Positions 7,344 through 17,300 of a stretch of 64,000 nt of DNA are shown here, in pieces. The DNA lies in the NCBI RefSeq assembly GCF_036499745.1, contig NZ_DASYDG010000010.1:186001-250000 (forward strand), read 5' to 3'. The notes below the pieces were generated by a model that saw only the letters and a program-made list of their open reading frames with translations, was not told the DNA's origin and did no database searches. The position numbers and the translations under genes were made by a program. Source of the stretch: Pinirhizobacter sp036499745 (lineage in GTDB: Bacteria; Pseudomonadota; Gammaproteobacteria; Xanthomonadales; Rhodanobacteraceae). Every line of letters begins with the position of its first letter. Within the stretch, counting starts at the first letter, position 1.

Positions 7344-9299
7344 CTAAGTTCGGGCGGTGGCGGGCGTATTCGCGGCCGCGTCGTCGTGCATGGAGAAAAA
7401 AGCTTGCACGTCCGCCAGTTCGCGCGTTCGCGGCATGGGCGGCAGGCTGGCCAGGAACAGGCGGCCGTAGCCCTTGGTCACCAGGCGCGGGTCGCACAAC
7501 ATCAACACGCCGCGGTCGTGCACGTCGCGGATCAGGCGACCGGCGCCCTGCTTCAGGGCAATGGCGGCGGTGGGCACCTGCCAGCCCATGAACGGGCTGA
7601 TACCGGTTTGTTCCAGGGCGTCCAGTCGCGCCTGCAGCACGGGGTCGTCGGGATTGGCGAAGGGAAGCTTGTCGATCACCACCACGCTCAACGCATCGCC
7701 CGCCACGTCCACGCCTTCCCAGAAGCTCGCCGCGCCCAGCAGCACGCCGTGACCGCTGTGGCGGAAGTCTTCCAGCAGGCGATGGCGCGGTGCGGTGCCT
7801 TGCACGAACAGCGGCCATGGCACGCGGCCGGCGAGCAATTCCGCCGCGCGACGCAGCGCGCGATGCGAAGTGAACAGCAGGAACGCGCGGCCGTTTGAGG
7901 CTTTCAGTACCGGCAGCACGGCATCGATGACGCGATCGGTATGATCGCGTGCTCCAGGATCAGGCACGTTGGCCGGCAAGTAACAAAGCGCCTGCGTTGC
8001 GTAATCGAACGGGCTTTCCAGGCTTATCGCATGCGGATCATCGATACCAAGCTGTCGGGCGAAGTGCTGGAAATCACCGGCCACCGACAACGTGGCGGAG
8101 GTGAATATCCACGCGGCATGGGTAGCCTCGCGCATGGCCCGCAAGGGCGGGGCGAGATCCAGCGGCGTGGCGTGGAAAGCAAAGCCTCGCGGATAGAGTT
8201 CGTACCAGCGGACGTCGGCGTCGCCTCCGCCTTCGACGATGCGGTCCAGCTTCACCAGCATGGCCTGGGTGCGCTCGAAGGTATTGGCAAGGCCGCGCGA
8301 GCGCTCGGCCTGTCCGCCAAGTAAGTCCTCGAGCGACGCCATGACCTCGCGCAATTCCTCGAGCGCCGCGCGGATGGTTTCATCGCCATCCAGAGCGGCG
8401 AAGGCGCCACGCGTGGGCAACGCATCCATCGCCAGGCGCAGGCGCCTGACCACAGCCTGCAATGCTTCGACCGGTTCGAGCAACAAACCCATGGCCCCGG
8501 TCACGCCATTGCATTCGGCAAGCACGTCGCCAGCAAGGTCGGTGAGCTGCCGGGCACTGATGCTCTGCGAGAAGAACTGGCCGGCAAGTTCCGGTACCTG
8601 GTGCGCTTCGTCCAGGATGAATGCCTGTGCACCGGGAAGGATCTCGCCGAAGCCCTCCTGCCGCAACGACAGATCGGCAAACAGCAGATGGTGGTTCACC
8701 ACCACTACGTCGGCCTCTTGCGCTTCGCGTCGTGCGCGCACCACATGGCAACTGTCGAAGAAGGAGCACTCGCTGCCCAGGCAGTTCTCCGGTGTCGACG
8801 TGACGCGTGGCCAGAGGGACGATTCCTCGGGTACCTCCGCCAGCTCCATGCGGTCACCAGCGCGCGTACGCGCCGACCAGGCGCGAATAGCGGCCAGCTG
8901 CGTGGATTCCTCGCGACTGGCAAGCATGCCTTCGCGTATTGTCTGGTCCAGCCGGTGCAGGCAAAGGTAGTTGGCGCGGCCCTTCAGCAACGCTGTTTTC
9001 AGGCGCGCGCCCAGCACGCCGCGAACACGCGGAAGGTCGCGGAAGAACAACTGGTCCTGCAGCGCCTTGGTGCCGGTGGATACGATCACCCGCTGGCCGG
9101 ACAGCAGCGCCGGCACCAGGTAGGCAAAGGTCTTGCCCGTGCCCGTACCCGCCTCGGCGATCAGGGTATCGGCGTGGGCGATGGCGTCCTGCACGGCGGC
9201 CGCCATCGCCTGCTGTGCGGCGCGGGGCAGGAAACCCGGGATCTCCCGGGCAAAGGGGCCATCCGCACCTAGTAGCGCGGCGGCATCGTGATCGGTCAT
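7344..9299 (-). CDS. yoaA: ATP-dependent DNA helicase, YoaA/DinG family (XPD-like, iron-sulfur)
   Basis: A 651-residue superfamily-2 helicase. Walker A is AGTGTGKT (about 50-57) and the DEAH box is FILDEAHQVPELA. Between them lies the XPD-type four-cysteine iron-sulfur set: NYLC, then CLGSECSFFDSC. The later motifs YLPANVPDP, FTSHRALRRAA, and GAGRLIRDVHDRGVLMLCDPR are also intact. YoaA in Escherichia coli works with the HolC clamp-loader subunit in replication-fork repair and damage tolerance. The length fits YoaA rather than the longer DinG. No clear ribosome-binding site precedes ATG 9299. It lies 17 bp from mutT on the same strand. Confidence 0.88.
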   Translation of the reverse strand: MTDHDAAALLGADGPFAREIPGFLPRAAQQAMAAAVQDAIAHADTLIAEAGTGTGKTFAYLVPALLSGQRVIVSTGTKALQDQLFFRDLPRVRGVLGARLKTALLKGRANYLCLHRLDQTIREGMLASREESTQLAAIRAWSARTRAGDRMELAEVPEESSLWPRVTSTPENCLGSECSFFDSCHVVRARREAQEADVVVVNHHLLFADLSLRQEGFGEILPGAQAFILDEAHQVPELAGQFFSQSISARQLTDLAGDVLAECNGVTGAMGLLLEPVEALQAVVRRLRLAMDALPTRGAFAALDGDETIRAALEELREVMASLEDLLGGQAERSRGLANTFERTQAMLVKLDRIVEGGGDADVRWYELYPRGFAFHATPLDLAPPLRAMREATHAAWIFTSATLSVAGDFQHFARQLGIDDPHAISLESPFDYATQALCYLPANVPDPGARDHTDRVIDAVLPVLKASNGRAFLLFTSHRALRRAAELLAGRVPWPLFVQGTAPRHRLLEDFRHSGHGVLLGAASFWEGVDVAGDALSVVVIDKLPFANPDDPVLQARLDALEQTGISPFMGWQVPTAAIALKQGAGRLIRDVHDRGVLMLCDPRLVTKGYGRLFLASLPPMPRTRELADVQAFFSMHDDAAANTPATART

Positions 9300-9316
9300 G
9301 GCCGCTATTGTAAACG

Positions 9317-9715
9317 TCAGGGGCGGTGCGCGATCGTGCGCGCCAGCTCAGCCAGCACGGGGCGGTCGGCCGGTGCGAGGTCAGCCGGGTCCGCATCGGC
9401 CGGCCGTACCCATCGCAAGGCCTGGCCTTCGAGCGACCGGGGCTCACCGTCCCAGGTAGTCACGGTGAACACGTCCAGCAGCAGCGATTTGCCGTCGTAA
9501 TCCCACGGCAATTGCATGAGCGCCGTGGCACCGCCGATGACGATGCCCAGTTCCTCGGCCAGTTCACGCGCCAGTCCCTGCCGGGCATCCTCGCCCGACT
9601 CGAGCTTGCCCCCGGGGAATTCCCACATTAGCGCCAGGTGCTTGCCCGGCGGCCGCTGGGCAAGCAGGACCCGGCCGGCGGCGTCGATGAGCGCGCCGGC
9701 GGCCACGTGGATCAT
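9317..9715 (-). CDS. mutT: 8-oxo-dGTP diphosphatase (MutT-type Nudix hydrolase)
   Basis: A 132-residue Nudix enzyme. The box spans GKLESGEDARQGLARELAEE plus LGI and satisfies Gx5Ex7REUxEExGU completely. The N-terminus (IHVAAGALID), MWEFPGGK and C-terminal LRWVRPADAD fit MutT, which removes 8-oxo-dGTP from the nucleotide pool. The start at 9715 overlaps the folA stop as ATGA, so translation is coupled to dihydrofolate reductase. Pairing with folA groups two nucleotide-pool functions. Other small Nudix substrates cannot be excluded by sequence alone. Confidence 0.85.
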   Translation of the reverse strand: MIHVAAGALIDAAGRVLLAQRPPGKHLALMWEFPGGKLESGEDARQGLARELAEELGIVIGGATALMQLPWDYDGKSLLLDVFTVTTWDGEPRSLEGQALRWVRPADADPADLAPADRPVLAELARTIAHRP

Positions 9716-10197
9716 GCGCGGATATATTCGACCATGTCGAAGGAATGGGCATGCGTGGCATCGGCGGCGTGGTGCACGCGCGAGATCTCCGTCCACTGCT
9801 TGAACTCGACCCCTGGGAAGAAGGTGTCGCAGCCCTCGATGGCGGTATAGACCCAGGTCAGGTACAGGCGCTGTGCCATCGGCAGGGCTTCGCGGTAGAT
9901 CTCACCACCACCGATCACCGTGATGCCGGTGCCGCCGGCCGTGGCCCTGGCCTCGGCGATCGAACGCACGGTTACCTGTCCCGGGAACGGCGCGTTGTGG
10001 CGGCGCGTCAGCACCATGTTGTGGCGGTCCGGCAGGGCCTTGCCGATCGCCAGGGCCGTCTTGTGCCCCATCACCACATACTTGCCCAAGGTGAGGTGCT
10101 TGAAGTGGGCGAGGTCCACCGGCAGGTGCCAGGGCATCTGCCCATGCTTGCCGATGGCGAAATTCTCGTCCAGCGCGGCGATGATCGATACGGCCAT
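9712..10197 (-). CDS. folA: Dihydrofolate reductase
   Basis: A 161-residue enzyme of usual length (Escherichia coli FolA has 159). Diagnostic elements are the Met20-loop region NFAIGKHGQMPWHLPVDL, the MGHKTALAIGKALPDR NADPH-binding stretch, and VIGGGEIYREALP. It reduces dihydrofolate to tetrahydrofolate with NADPH, regenerating the cofactor oxidised by thymidylate synthase, whose gene lies 117 bp upstream on the same strand. Its stop overlaps the mutT start by four bases. Confidence 0.96.
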   Translation of the reverse strand: MAVSIIAALDENFAIGKHGQMPWHLPVDLAHFKHLTLGKYVVMGHKTALAIGKALPDRHNMVLTRRHNAPFPGQVTVRSIAEARATAGGTGITVIGGGEIYREALPMAQRLYLTWVYTAIEGCDTFFPGVEFKQWTEISRVHHAADATHAHSFDMVEYIRA

Positions 10198-10314
10198 GGG
10201 TGTCCTTGTAAACCGGTTGACGACTCACCGGCCTTCCCATGGGGGACGGTCGGCCATCAAATCTTGCTTATGGTAGTGCCTGTCACGTAGCGCGCCAATC
10301 GAACGAGCGTTCGA

Positions 10315-11109
10315 TCACACGGCCACCGGCGCCTTGATGGCCGGGTGAGGGTCGTAGCCAACGATGCCGATGTCATCGTAAGTAAAATCGAAGACGGATT
10401 TAACGTCGGGATTGAGCACCAGCTTCGGCAGCGGCCGCGGCTCGCGCCGGAGTTGTTCGCGGGCCTGATCGACGTGGTTGGCATAGAGGTGGGCATCGCC
10501 CAGGGTATGGATGAACTCACCCGGAGCCAGCCCGGTTTCGTGGGCGATCAGGTGCGTAAGCAGCGCGTAACTGGCGATATTGAACGGCACGCCGAGGAAA
10601 ATGTCGCCCGAACGCTGGTAGAGCTGGCATGAGAGACGGCCGTTGGCCACATAGAACTGGAACATGGTGTGGCACGGCATGAGCGCCATCTTAGGCAGCT
10701 CGCCCACGTTCCAGGCCGAAACGATCAGCCGGCGTGAATCGGGATTGCGCCGGATCTCATCGATCACCCAGCTGATCTGGTCCACCACCTTGCCGTCGGC
10801 GGTGGGCCATGCCCGCCATTGCCGTCCGTACACGGGTCCCAGGTCGCCGTTTGTGTCGGCCCATTCGTCCCAGATGCGGACGCCGTGTTCCTTCAGGTAG
10901 CCGATGTTGGTATCGCCCTTCAGGAACCAGATCAGTTCGTGGACGATCGACTTCAGGTGCAACTTCTTGGTGGTGACCAGCGGGAAGCCGCGGGCCAGGT
11001 CGAAGCGCATCTGCCAGCCGAACACACTGCGCGTGCCGGTGCCGGTGCGGTCGGGTTTTTCCGCACCGTGGTCCAGGACGTGACGCAGGAGGTCGAGGTA
11101 GGCGTGCAT
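10315..11109 (-). CDS. thyA: Thymidylate synthase
   Basis: 264 residues, exactly the Escherichia coli length. The catalytic cysteine in LMPCHTMFQF falls at residue 146, the same number as in E. coli ThyA. RTGTGTRSVFG, QLYQRSGDIFLGVPFNIASY and GDAHLYANH are intact. It methylates dUMP using methylene-tetrahydrofolate. The reading frame stays open far upstream into lgt, but the family start MHAYLDLLRHVL sets ATG 11109, 11 bp after the lgt stop. The lgt-thyA order is the one known in E. coli. Confidence 0.97.
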   Translation of the reverse strand: MHAYLDLLRHVLDHGAEKPDRTGTGTRSVFGWQMRFDLARGFPLVTTKKLHLKSIVHELIWFLKGDTNIGYLKEHGVRIWDEWADTNGDLGPVYGRQWRAWPTADGKVVDQISWVIDEIRRNPDSRRLIVSAWNVGELPKMALMPCHTMFQFYVANGRLSCQLYQRSGDIFLGVPFNIASYALLTHLIAHETGLAPGEFIHTLGDAHLYANHVDQAREQLRREPRPLPKLVLNPDVKSVFDFTYDDIGIVGYDPHPAIKAPVAV

Positions 11110-11120
11110 GTGATCCAAGC

Positions 11121-11939
11121 CTACGCCGCCGGTGTGGCGAGGGGCAAGGTCGGCGCGCGGCGGGAGAGTGCCAGGCAGATCACACCGAACACCAGCAATG
11201 GGATCGACAGGATCTGGCCCATGGTCAGCCAGCCGAAGGCCAGGTAACCCAGCTGCGCGTCGGGCAGCCGGAAGAACTCCACGAAGATACGGAAGCAGCC
11301 GTAAAGCAGGGCGAACATCCCCGCCACCGCATAGCGCGGCCGCGGCTTCATCGAGTAGATCCACAGCACGGCGAACATCACCACGCCTTCGAGCGCGAAT
11401 TCATAAAGCTGCGAGGGATGGCGCGGCAAGGCATCGGGCGCGTTGGGAAACACCATCGCCCAGGCCACGTCGGTGGGTTTGCCCCACAGCTCGCCGTTGA
11501 TGAAATTGCCCAGCCGGCCCAGGCCCAGGCCGATCGGTACCAGCGGGGCGATGAAATCCACCGTGTCGAAGAAATGCAGGCCATGCCGGCGGGACCACCA
11601 CCAGTTCGCCGCTGCCACGCCCAGCAAGCCGCCGTGGAAACTCATGCCGCCGTCCCAGATGCGCACCAGCGCCAGGGGGTCGTGCCAGATCCAGTTGATC
11701 GGCGTGTAAAACAGCATGTAGCCGACGCGGCCGCCGATCACCACACCCATCATGGCGTAGAAGATGAGGTCGCTATAGGCATCGCGGGACACCGGGAAAC
11801 GGCCCTTCAGGCGGCGGTATTCACCGGCCAGCCAGCCGCCGAGGAACCCGCCCAGGTACATCAGCCCGTACCAGTGGATGGCCAGCGGCCCGACCTGGAA
11901 GGCCACCGGGTTGAAGTTGACGACGAAAGGAGCTGCCAT
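11121..11939 (-). CDS. lgt: Prolipoprotein diacylglyceryl transferase
   Basis: A 272-residue polytopic inner-membrane enzyme that transfers diacylglycerol from phosphatidylglycerol to the lipobox cysteine of prolipoproteins. The signature GRLGNFINGELWGKPTD is present, together with HWYGLMYLGGFLGGW and SFHGGLLGV. ATG 11939 begins MAAPFVVNFNPVAFQVGPLAIHW, the normal N-terminus; the upstream open frame lacks family similarity. It precedes thyA by 11 bp and is divergent from the S9 peptidase gene, leaving 142 bp for both promoters. Confidence 0.96.
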   Translation of the reverse strand: MAAPFVVNFNPVAFQVGPLAIHWYGLMYLGGFLGGWLAGEYRRLKGRFPVSRDAYSDLIFYAMMGVVIGGRVGYMLFYTPINWIWHDPLALVRIWDGGMSFHGGLLGVAAANWWWSRRHGLHFFDTVDFIAPLVPIGLGLGRLGNFINGELWGKPTDVAWAMVFPNAPDALPRHPSQLYEFALEGVVMFAVLWIYSMKPRPRYAVAGMFALLYGCFRIFVEFFRLPDAQLGYLAFGWLTMGQILSIPLLVFGVICLALSRRAPTLPLATPAA

Positions 11940-12081
11940 GGCGGTCCGCGGGACGGGAAGACCGCTGATTGTACCGTCCATGCGGTGCCTGGCGGAGTAC
12001 TGGCGTCCCTCCGCCGCCTCGCTATACTCGCCAAAGGGACCGGCCGCCAGGGGGCAGCCACCCATAAAGGGGAACCAATCG

Positions 12082-14040
12082 ATGCAAAGCCGAATCGTGC
12101 GTGCCGCCGTGGCCGCGCTGTGTCTGTGTGTATCGGCCGCGGCCGTCGCCGCTGACCTGATCCCCGTCGAGGATTTCACCCGACGGCCCTCGCTGTCCGA
12201 CCCGGCACTGTCGCCCGACGGCAAATACCTCGCCGTAGCCATGCATGACCCCTCTGGCGACCAGCACGCGCTGGTGATCTATCACGTCGAGGACATGACC
12301 ACGCCGGCCAGCGTCCTGCGCATGCCCAAGTACCTCGTGCCAAAGGACATCACCTGGGTCAGCAACACGCGGCTGGTGCTTGGGCAAGCCAAGCTGATGG
12401 GCTCGATCGACAAGCCCTCGCTCACCGGCGAGATCATCGCCACCGATGTCGATGGCAAGCACCAGGACTACCTCTTCGGTTACGACATCGCCAGCCACAG
12501 CAGCACACGTGGCACCGACATGGGCTGGGGTTTCATCGAGGGCACACCGCAAAAACTCAACGGCCGGTTCTTCATGCGCGCTTATCTGTACCAGCGTGAC
12601 GAATTGAGCCAGCTCTACGACATCGATTCGCACGGAAATGGCGGCCGCCACCAGATCGCCGAGATCGGCATCGGCGACATGAACTTCACCCTCGACGATG
12701 AAGGCAATGCCCGCTATGCCTTCGGCACGTCGGAGGATTTCAAGTCGGTCATCTACCGCAAGGACGGCAGCGGCTGGACAAAGCTCGACGGCAACACGGT
12801 GGGCGAGGTGTTTGCGCCCATCACCATGTCGGCCGATGGCAAGGATCTGCTGGCGTTTCACAGCGCAGACGGCAGGCCATCGCAACTGGTCGAACAGGAT
12901 GCCACAGGCAACCAGCGAGTCCTGGCCAAGGACGACTTCTCCTCTGTATCGGATGTGGAATGGACCCCAAAACCCGCGCGTCCGTTCGGCGTGTGGACGC
13001 TCACCGGCCGGCCACACTTGATCTATACAGATCCGACCAACACGTACGCGCGCCTGCACCTGGCGCTTGCGGCCAAGTTCCCCGATCTGAACCTGCAGTT
13101 CATCAACTTCAGCGACGACGGCAAGCAGCTGCTGTTTTCCACCTCCAGCGACCGCGACCCGGGCAGTTACTTCCTGATCGACCTGACGACATACAAGGTC
13201 CGCAGGCTGTTCGACGGCGCCCCATGGATCGATCCGAAGAAGATGGCCGAACGCCGGCCCATCCGTTTCAAGGCCAGTGACGGCATGGAGCTGGAAGGCT
13301 ACCTGACGTTGCCGCCGGGCCGCAGCGAGGCAAACCTGCCAATGGTACTGATCCCGCATGGCGGCCCTTTCGATGTCCGTGACGACTGGACCTTCGACGA
13401 CGACGCCCAATTCCTGGCCAGTCGTGGCTACCTGGTGCTCCAGGTGAATTTCCGCGGATCGAGCGGACGGGGCAAGCGCTTCATTACCGATGGCTACCTC
13501 AAGTGGGGCACGCGCATCCAGCAAGACCTCGTCGATGGCGTGAAGTGGGCCATTTCGCAGAACTACGCCGATCCCGCTCGCGTATGCGTGTTCGGGGCAA
13601 GCTTCGGCGGTTACTCCGCCCTGATGGCGCCGATCCGCTCGCCCGGAACCTTCAAGTGCGCGATCGGCTACGCCGGTGTCTACGATCTGGCCATGATGTT
13701 CGACAAGGGCGACACCCACACCTCGGTGCGCGGCCGTACGTTCCTGGAACAGACCATGGGCAAGGACGCGGCGGAACTGGCGGCCAATTCGCCGGACAAG
13801 CTTGCGTCCCAGATCGACGTACCGGTTTTCCTCGTCCACGGAGAGGATGACCAGCGCGCCCCCTTCGCCCAGGCCAAGGCAATGCGCGCGGCCCTGGATG
13901 CGGCCCACAAACCTTATGAGTGGCTGGCCGTATCGGGCGAAGGCCATGGCTTCTACAAGCCTGAGAACAATGTCGCGCTCTACAACCGCATCCAGGCCTT
14001 CCTGGAGAAATACATCGGTGCGGGAGCCCCGGCAAAATAG
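12082..14040 (+). CDS. Secreted prolyl-oligopeptidase-family (S9) serine peptidase
   Basis: A 652-residue protein with a signal peptide (RIVRAAVAALCLCVSAAAVA, cleavage near AVA-ADLI), a beta-propeller-like N-terminal domain and a C-terminal alpha/beta hydrolase domain. The triad can be placed: Ser507 in GASFGG, Asp590 in HGEDDQRAP and His622 in GEGHGF. The VNFRGSSGRGKRF oxyanion region is typical of S9C dipeptidyl/acylaminoacyl peptidases. Start ATG 12082 follows GGGGAA. It ends at a strong terminator. The adjacent Oar-like receptor and the POT carrier further on suggest a role in digesting external peptides for uptake. Confidence 0.9.
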   Translation: MQSRIVRAAVAALCLCVSAAAVAADLIPVEDFTRRPSLSDPALSPDGKYLAVAMHDPSGDQHALVIYHVEDMTTPASVLRMPKYLVPKDITWVSNTRLVLGQAKLMGSIDKPSLTGEIIATDVDGKHQDYLFGYDIASHSSTRGTDMGWGFIEGTPQKLNGRFFMRAYLYQRDELSQLYDIDSHGNGGRHQIAEIGIGDMNFTLDDEGNARYAFGTSEDFKSVIYRKDGSGWTKLDGNTVGEVFAPITMSADGKDLLAFHSADGRPSQLVEQDATGNQRVLAKDDFSSVSDVEWTPKPARPFGVWTLTGRPHLIYTDPTNTYARLHLALAAKFPDLNLQFINFSDDGKQLLFSTSSDRDPGSYFLIDLTTYKVRRLFDGAPWIDPKKMAERRPIRFKASDGMELEGYLTLPPGRSEANLPMVLIPHGGPFDVRDDWTFDDDAQFLASRGYLVLQVNFRGSSGRGKRFITDGYLKWGTRIQQDLVDGVKWAISQNYADPARVCVFGASFGGYSALMAPIRSPGTFKCAIGYAGVYDLAMMFDKGDTHTSVRGRTFLEQTMGKDAAELAANSPDKLASQIDVPVFLVHGEDDQRAPFAQAKAMRAALDAAHKPYEWLAVSGEGHGFYKPENNVALYNRIQAFLEKYIGAGAPAK

Positions 14041-14065
14041 TGCCGCCGACCTGCGCAAGTTGTTG

Positions 14066-14094
14066 AAAGGCGGCCTCCAAGGCCGCCTTTTTTC
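14066..14094 (+). terminator. Rho-independent terminator after the S9 peptidase gene
   Basis: The ten-base arms AAAGGCGGCC (14066-14075) and GGCCGCCTTT (14081-14090) pair perfectly around a five-base loop, and the right arm runs into a six-T tract. It lies 26 bp after the peptidase stop, so the peptidase is transcribed separately from the receptor. Confidence 0.9.
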
Positions 14095-14351
14095 TTCCTG
14101 TCTGGGCGACGGAAACGTTTACTGAACTTAAGTTCCCGATTCGCAAGAATAAATTCCCTTGTGGTTGAATCGTGAAAACGCACGGGTTATTTTCTCGTTA
14201 GGCCGAGCGCGGGCGTGGGCTACGCGGCCGGGGTTTCCCCACCCTCAAAGCCCATGAAGCGAAGCGCCACTCCCGAAGTGGCGTGTTGTTCCCAACGTAC
14301 CGCCCGGCGCATCCCCCAACGGCGCGCGGGCGCAAAGAGGTTTACCAGTAC
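14095..14351 (+). promoter_or_regulatory. Leader/promoter region of the Oar-like receptor gene
   Basis: Together with the terminator this makes a 311-bp gap without a gene. The first 90 bases are AT-rich and probably hold the receptor promoter; a short palindrome AAACGTTT sits near 14113-14120. Farther down, CGCCACT...AGTGGCG around 14265-14283 can form a seven-base-pair hairpin with a small loop in the presumed leader RNA, without a T tract. I could not assign -35/-10 boxes with confidence. Confidence 0.35.
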
Positions 14352-17300
14352 ATGAATAGCATCACCCTCCGGACGCGCCTGCGCGCGTCCCAGCGGACTG
14401 CGCTCGCCTCCGCCGTGGCCGCCTGCCTGTTTGCCGGCGCTGCCTTCGCCCAGAGCACCGTCGGTGACATCTACGGCACCGCCACTGCCAACCAGACCGT
14501 GCAGGTTCAGAACCTTGGCTCCGGCCAGGTGCGCCAGGTTGCCGTGGGCTCCGACGGACGCTACCGCGCCGCGTCACTGCCGATCGGCCAGTACCGCGTG
14601 AACGTGCAGCAGGGCGGCGCGACCGTCGCCACGCGCGACATCAACGTGGTTGCCGGTCAGTCGTCGCAGGTGAATTTCGCCGCCGCCGATGGCACCGGCG
14701 CTGGTGCCGCCACCGCCCAGTCGCTCGACGCGGTGACGGTGTCGGCCAGCGCACTGTCCGCCATCGATGTGGCCACGGTGGAGCAGCGCACCACGTTTAG
14801 CGCATCGCAGCTCAACAAACTGCCGGTGCCGCGCAACATCGTGGATGTGGCGGCGCTCACCCCCGGCACCATCAAGGGCGACAGCACGTTCGGCAACCTG
14901 CCCTCGTTCGGCGGCGCTTCGGTGGCCGAGAACAGCTACTACATCAACGGCTTCAACGTCACCAACCTGTACAACAATCTTTCCTTCAGCGAAGTGCCCT
15001 ACCAGGCCATCGACCAGCTGGATGTACAGACCGGCGGTTATGGCGCGCAGTACGGCTTCTCCACCGGCGGCGTGACTTCGGTGATCACCAAGCGCGGCAC
15101 CAATGAATGGAAGGGCGGCGTGTCGGTGGTTTCCTCGCCCAACTGGGCGCGCGAGAACGAAGACACCACCTACCTGCGCAACGGCAACCTGTACCGCAGC
15201 TACAAGAACAACTCCACCAACGACAATGTGTATTCCGGCTGGATCGGTGGCCCGCTGATCAAGGACAAGCTGTTCCTGTTCGGCATTTTCTCTGCCGAAG
15301 AGCAGCACACCACGCAGTACCCCAATGCCACTTCCACGGCGGGTGCCACGCGCAATACGTTCAACGACCCGACGTATTTGATCAAGCTGGACTGGAACAT
15401 CAACGATTCGAACATCCTCGAATACACGCGGATGAACAACACCAAGCACACCACGAACGATTACTACTCGTCGGTGTACGCTGACAACGGCCAGCCCTAC
15501 ACCACCGATTACCGCGGTCGCCAGTACGTCAAGACCGGCGGTAACCTGGATGTGTTCAAGTACACCAGCTACCTCACCGACGACCTCACCCTGTCGGCGC
15601 AGTGGGGCAAGATGAAGAGCCTGAACTCTTCCGAGTACACAGCTCCGGACGGCACCAAAACGCGCTACAACGGCGACATCAACTCGCCCAACAACGGCTG
15701 CCCGTACGTGATCGACGGCCGTGACAGTGTGGTGGCCGGCGCCGCCCCGTATAGTTCGTGCTACACCTCCAGCACCATCGGCATCTACAACGGCCACGAC
15801 CAGCGCACTGCCTGGCGCATTGACCTGGACTGGAAGCTCGGCGACCACGACATCTCCGGGGGCTTCAGCCGCGAGCGCTGGACCTCCGATGCCGGCGAGG
15901 CCTACGCCGGTGGCGTGCTGTGGTACTACGCCACCGACGCTGAAGGTAAGGACTACGTCAGCCAGTACAACTACCGCACCGGCGGCTCGGTGGCCATCGT
16001 GCAGAAGTCGGCGTTCCTGCAGGACAACTGGCAGGTCAACGACAAGCTTCTGGCCTACATCGGCATCCGCAGCGACGCCTTCAACAACTTCAACGGCGCG
16101 GGCGAATCGTTCGTCAAGCAGGACCACATCTGGCAGCCGCGCCTGGGCTTCTCCTACGACGTGTTCGGCGATTCCAGCACCAAGCTTTACGGTTCGGCGG
16201 GCCGCTACTCGTTGCCGATCGCGGCCAACGTGGCCCTGCGCGCAGCGACGTCGTCGTACTACACGATCCAGGACTTCAACTACTCAAGCGTCAACCCGAC
16301 CACCGGCGTTCCGGTGCTGGGTTCTGCCATCGGTGGCCCGGTGATCGTCAACGGCGAGAACGGCAGCACGCCGGATCCGAAGTCGGTGGCCACCAAGGAC
16401 CTCAAGCCCTACTCGCAGGATGAATACATCCTGGGCCTGCAGCACCGCGTGGCCAGCGATACGGACTTCTGGAACGACTGGGTGGTGGGCGTGAAGGCCA
16501 CCTACCGCAAGCTCAACAATGCCATCGACGACACCTGCGACTGGCGCCCGTTCTACGCCTATGGCAAGTCCATCGGCCTGGACATGGATGCCAACGGCGA
16601 TGAGTTCACGCCGCCGTCGTCGATGCCCGGTTGCTACATCTACAACCCGGGTTCGAAGCTCACCATCAATGCCGACCTCGATGGTTCCGGCGTGCTGCGC
16701 CAGGTCACCATCCCCGGCAATCAGCTGGGGCCGAAGGCCAAGCGCAGCTACCAGGCGGTAACCCTGTCGGCGGAGAAGGCCACCGACAAGTGGTACGTCA
16801 ATGCCTCGTACACCTGGTCGAAGAATTACGGCAACACCGAGGGTCTGGTGAAGTCGGACAACGGCCAGGACGACACCGGCACCACGTCGGCGTTCGACTA
16901 CCCGGAACTCATGATCGGTTCGAACGGCTACCTGCCCAACGACCGCCGCCACTCGATCAAGGCCTACGGTGCGTGGAAGTTCACGCCGGAATGGTCGGTG
17001 GGCATGAACCTGCTGGTGCAGTCGGGTCGTCCTGAAAACTGCTTCGGCGGTGGCGACGGCGTGCCGTACGGCATCCCCAGCTACCAGTCGGAGTTCTTCT
17101 ACTGCGAAGGCCAGGTCGCTACCCGCGGCAAGGCCGGCCGCACGCCGTGGAACTGGACCCTGAGCCCGAACGTGGTGTGGACCCCGGCTTTCGCCAAGGG
17201 CCTGACCCTGCAGCTTGACGCGATCAACGTGCTCAACAACTCCAAGCCCACCGCGGTGAACGAGATCGGCGAGCGCGACGACCAGACGTTCTACGACACC

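Noticed and set aside
12022..14058. A 678-codon open frame antisense to the S9 peptidase gene
   Set aside because: It mirrors the codons of the peptidase gene, a common effect at high GC, and contains no recognisable domain. The sense frame has signal peptide, catalytic triad and terminator.
14262..14285. CGCCACT/AGTGGCG hairpin upstream of the Oar-like receptor as a second terminator
   Set aside because: The stem is short and not followed by a T run; the peptidase gene already has a strong terminator at 14066-14094.
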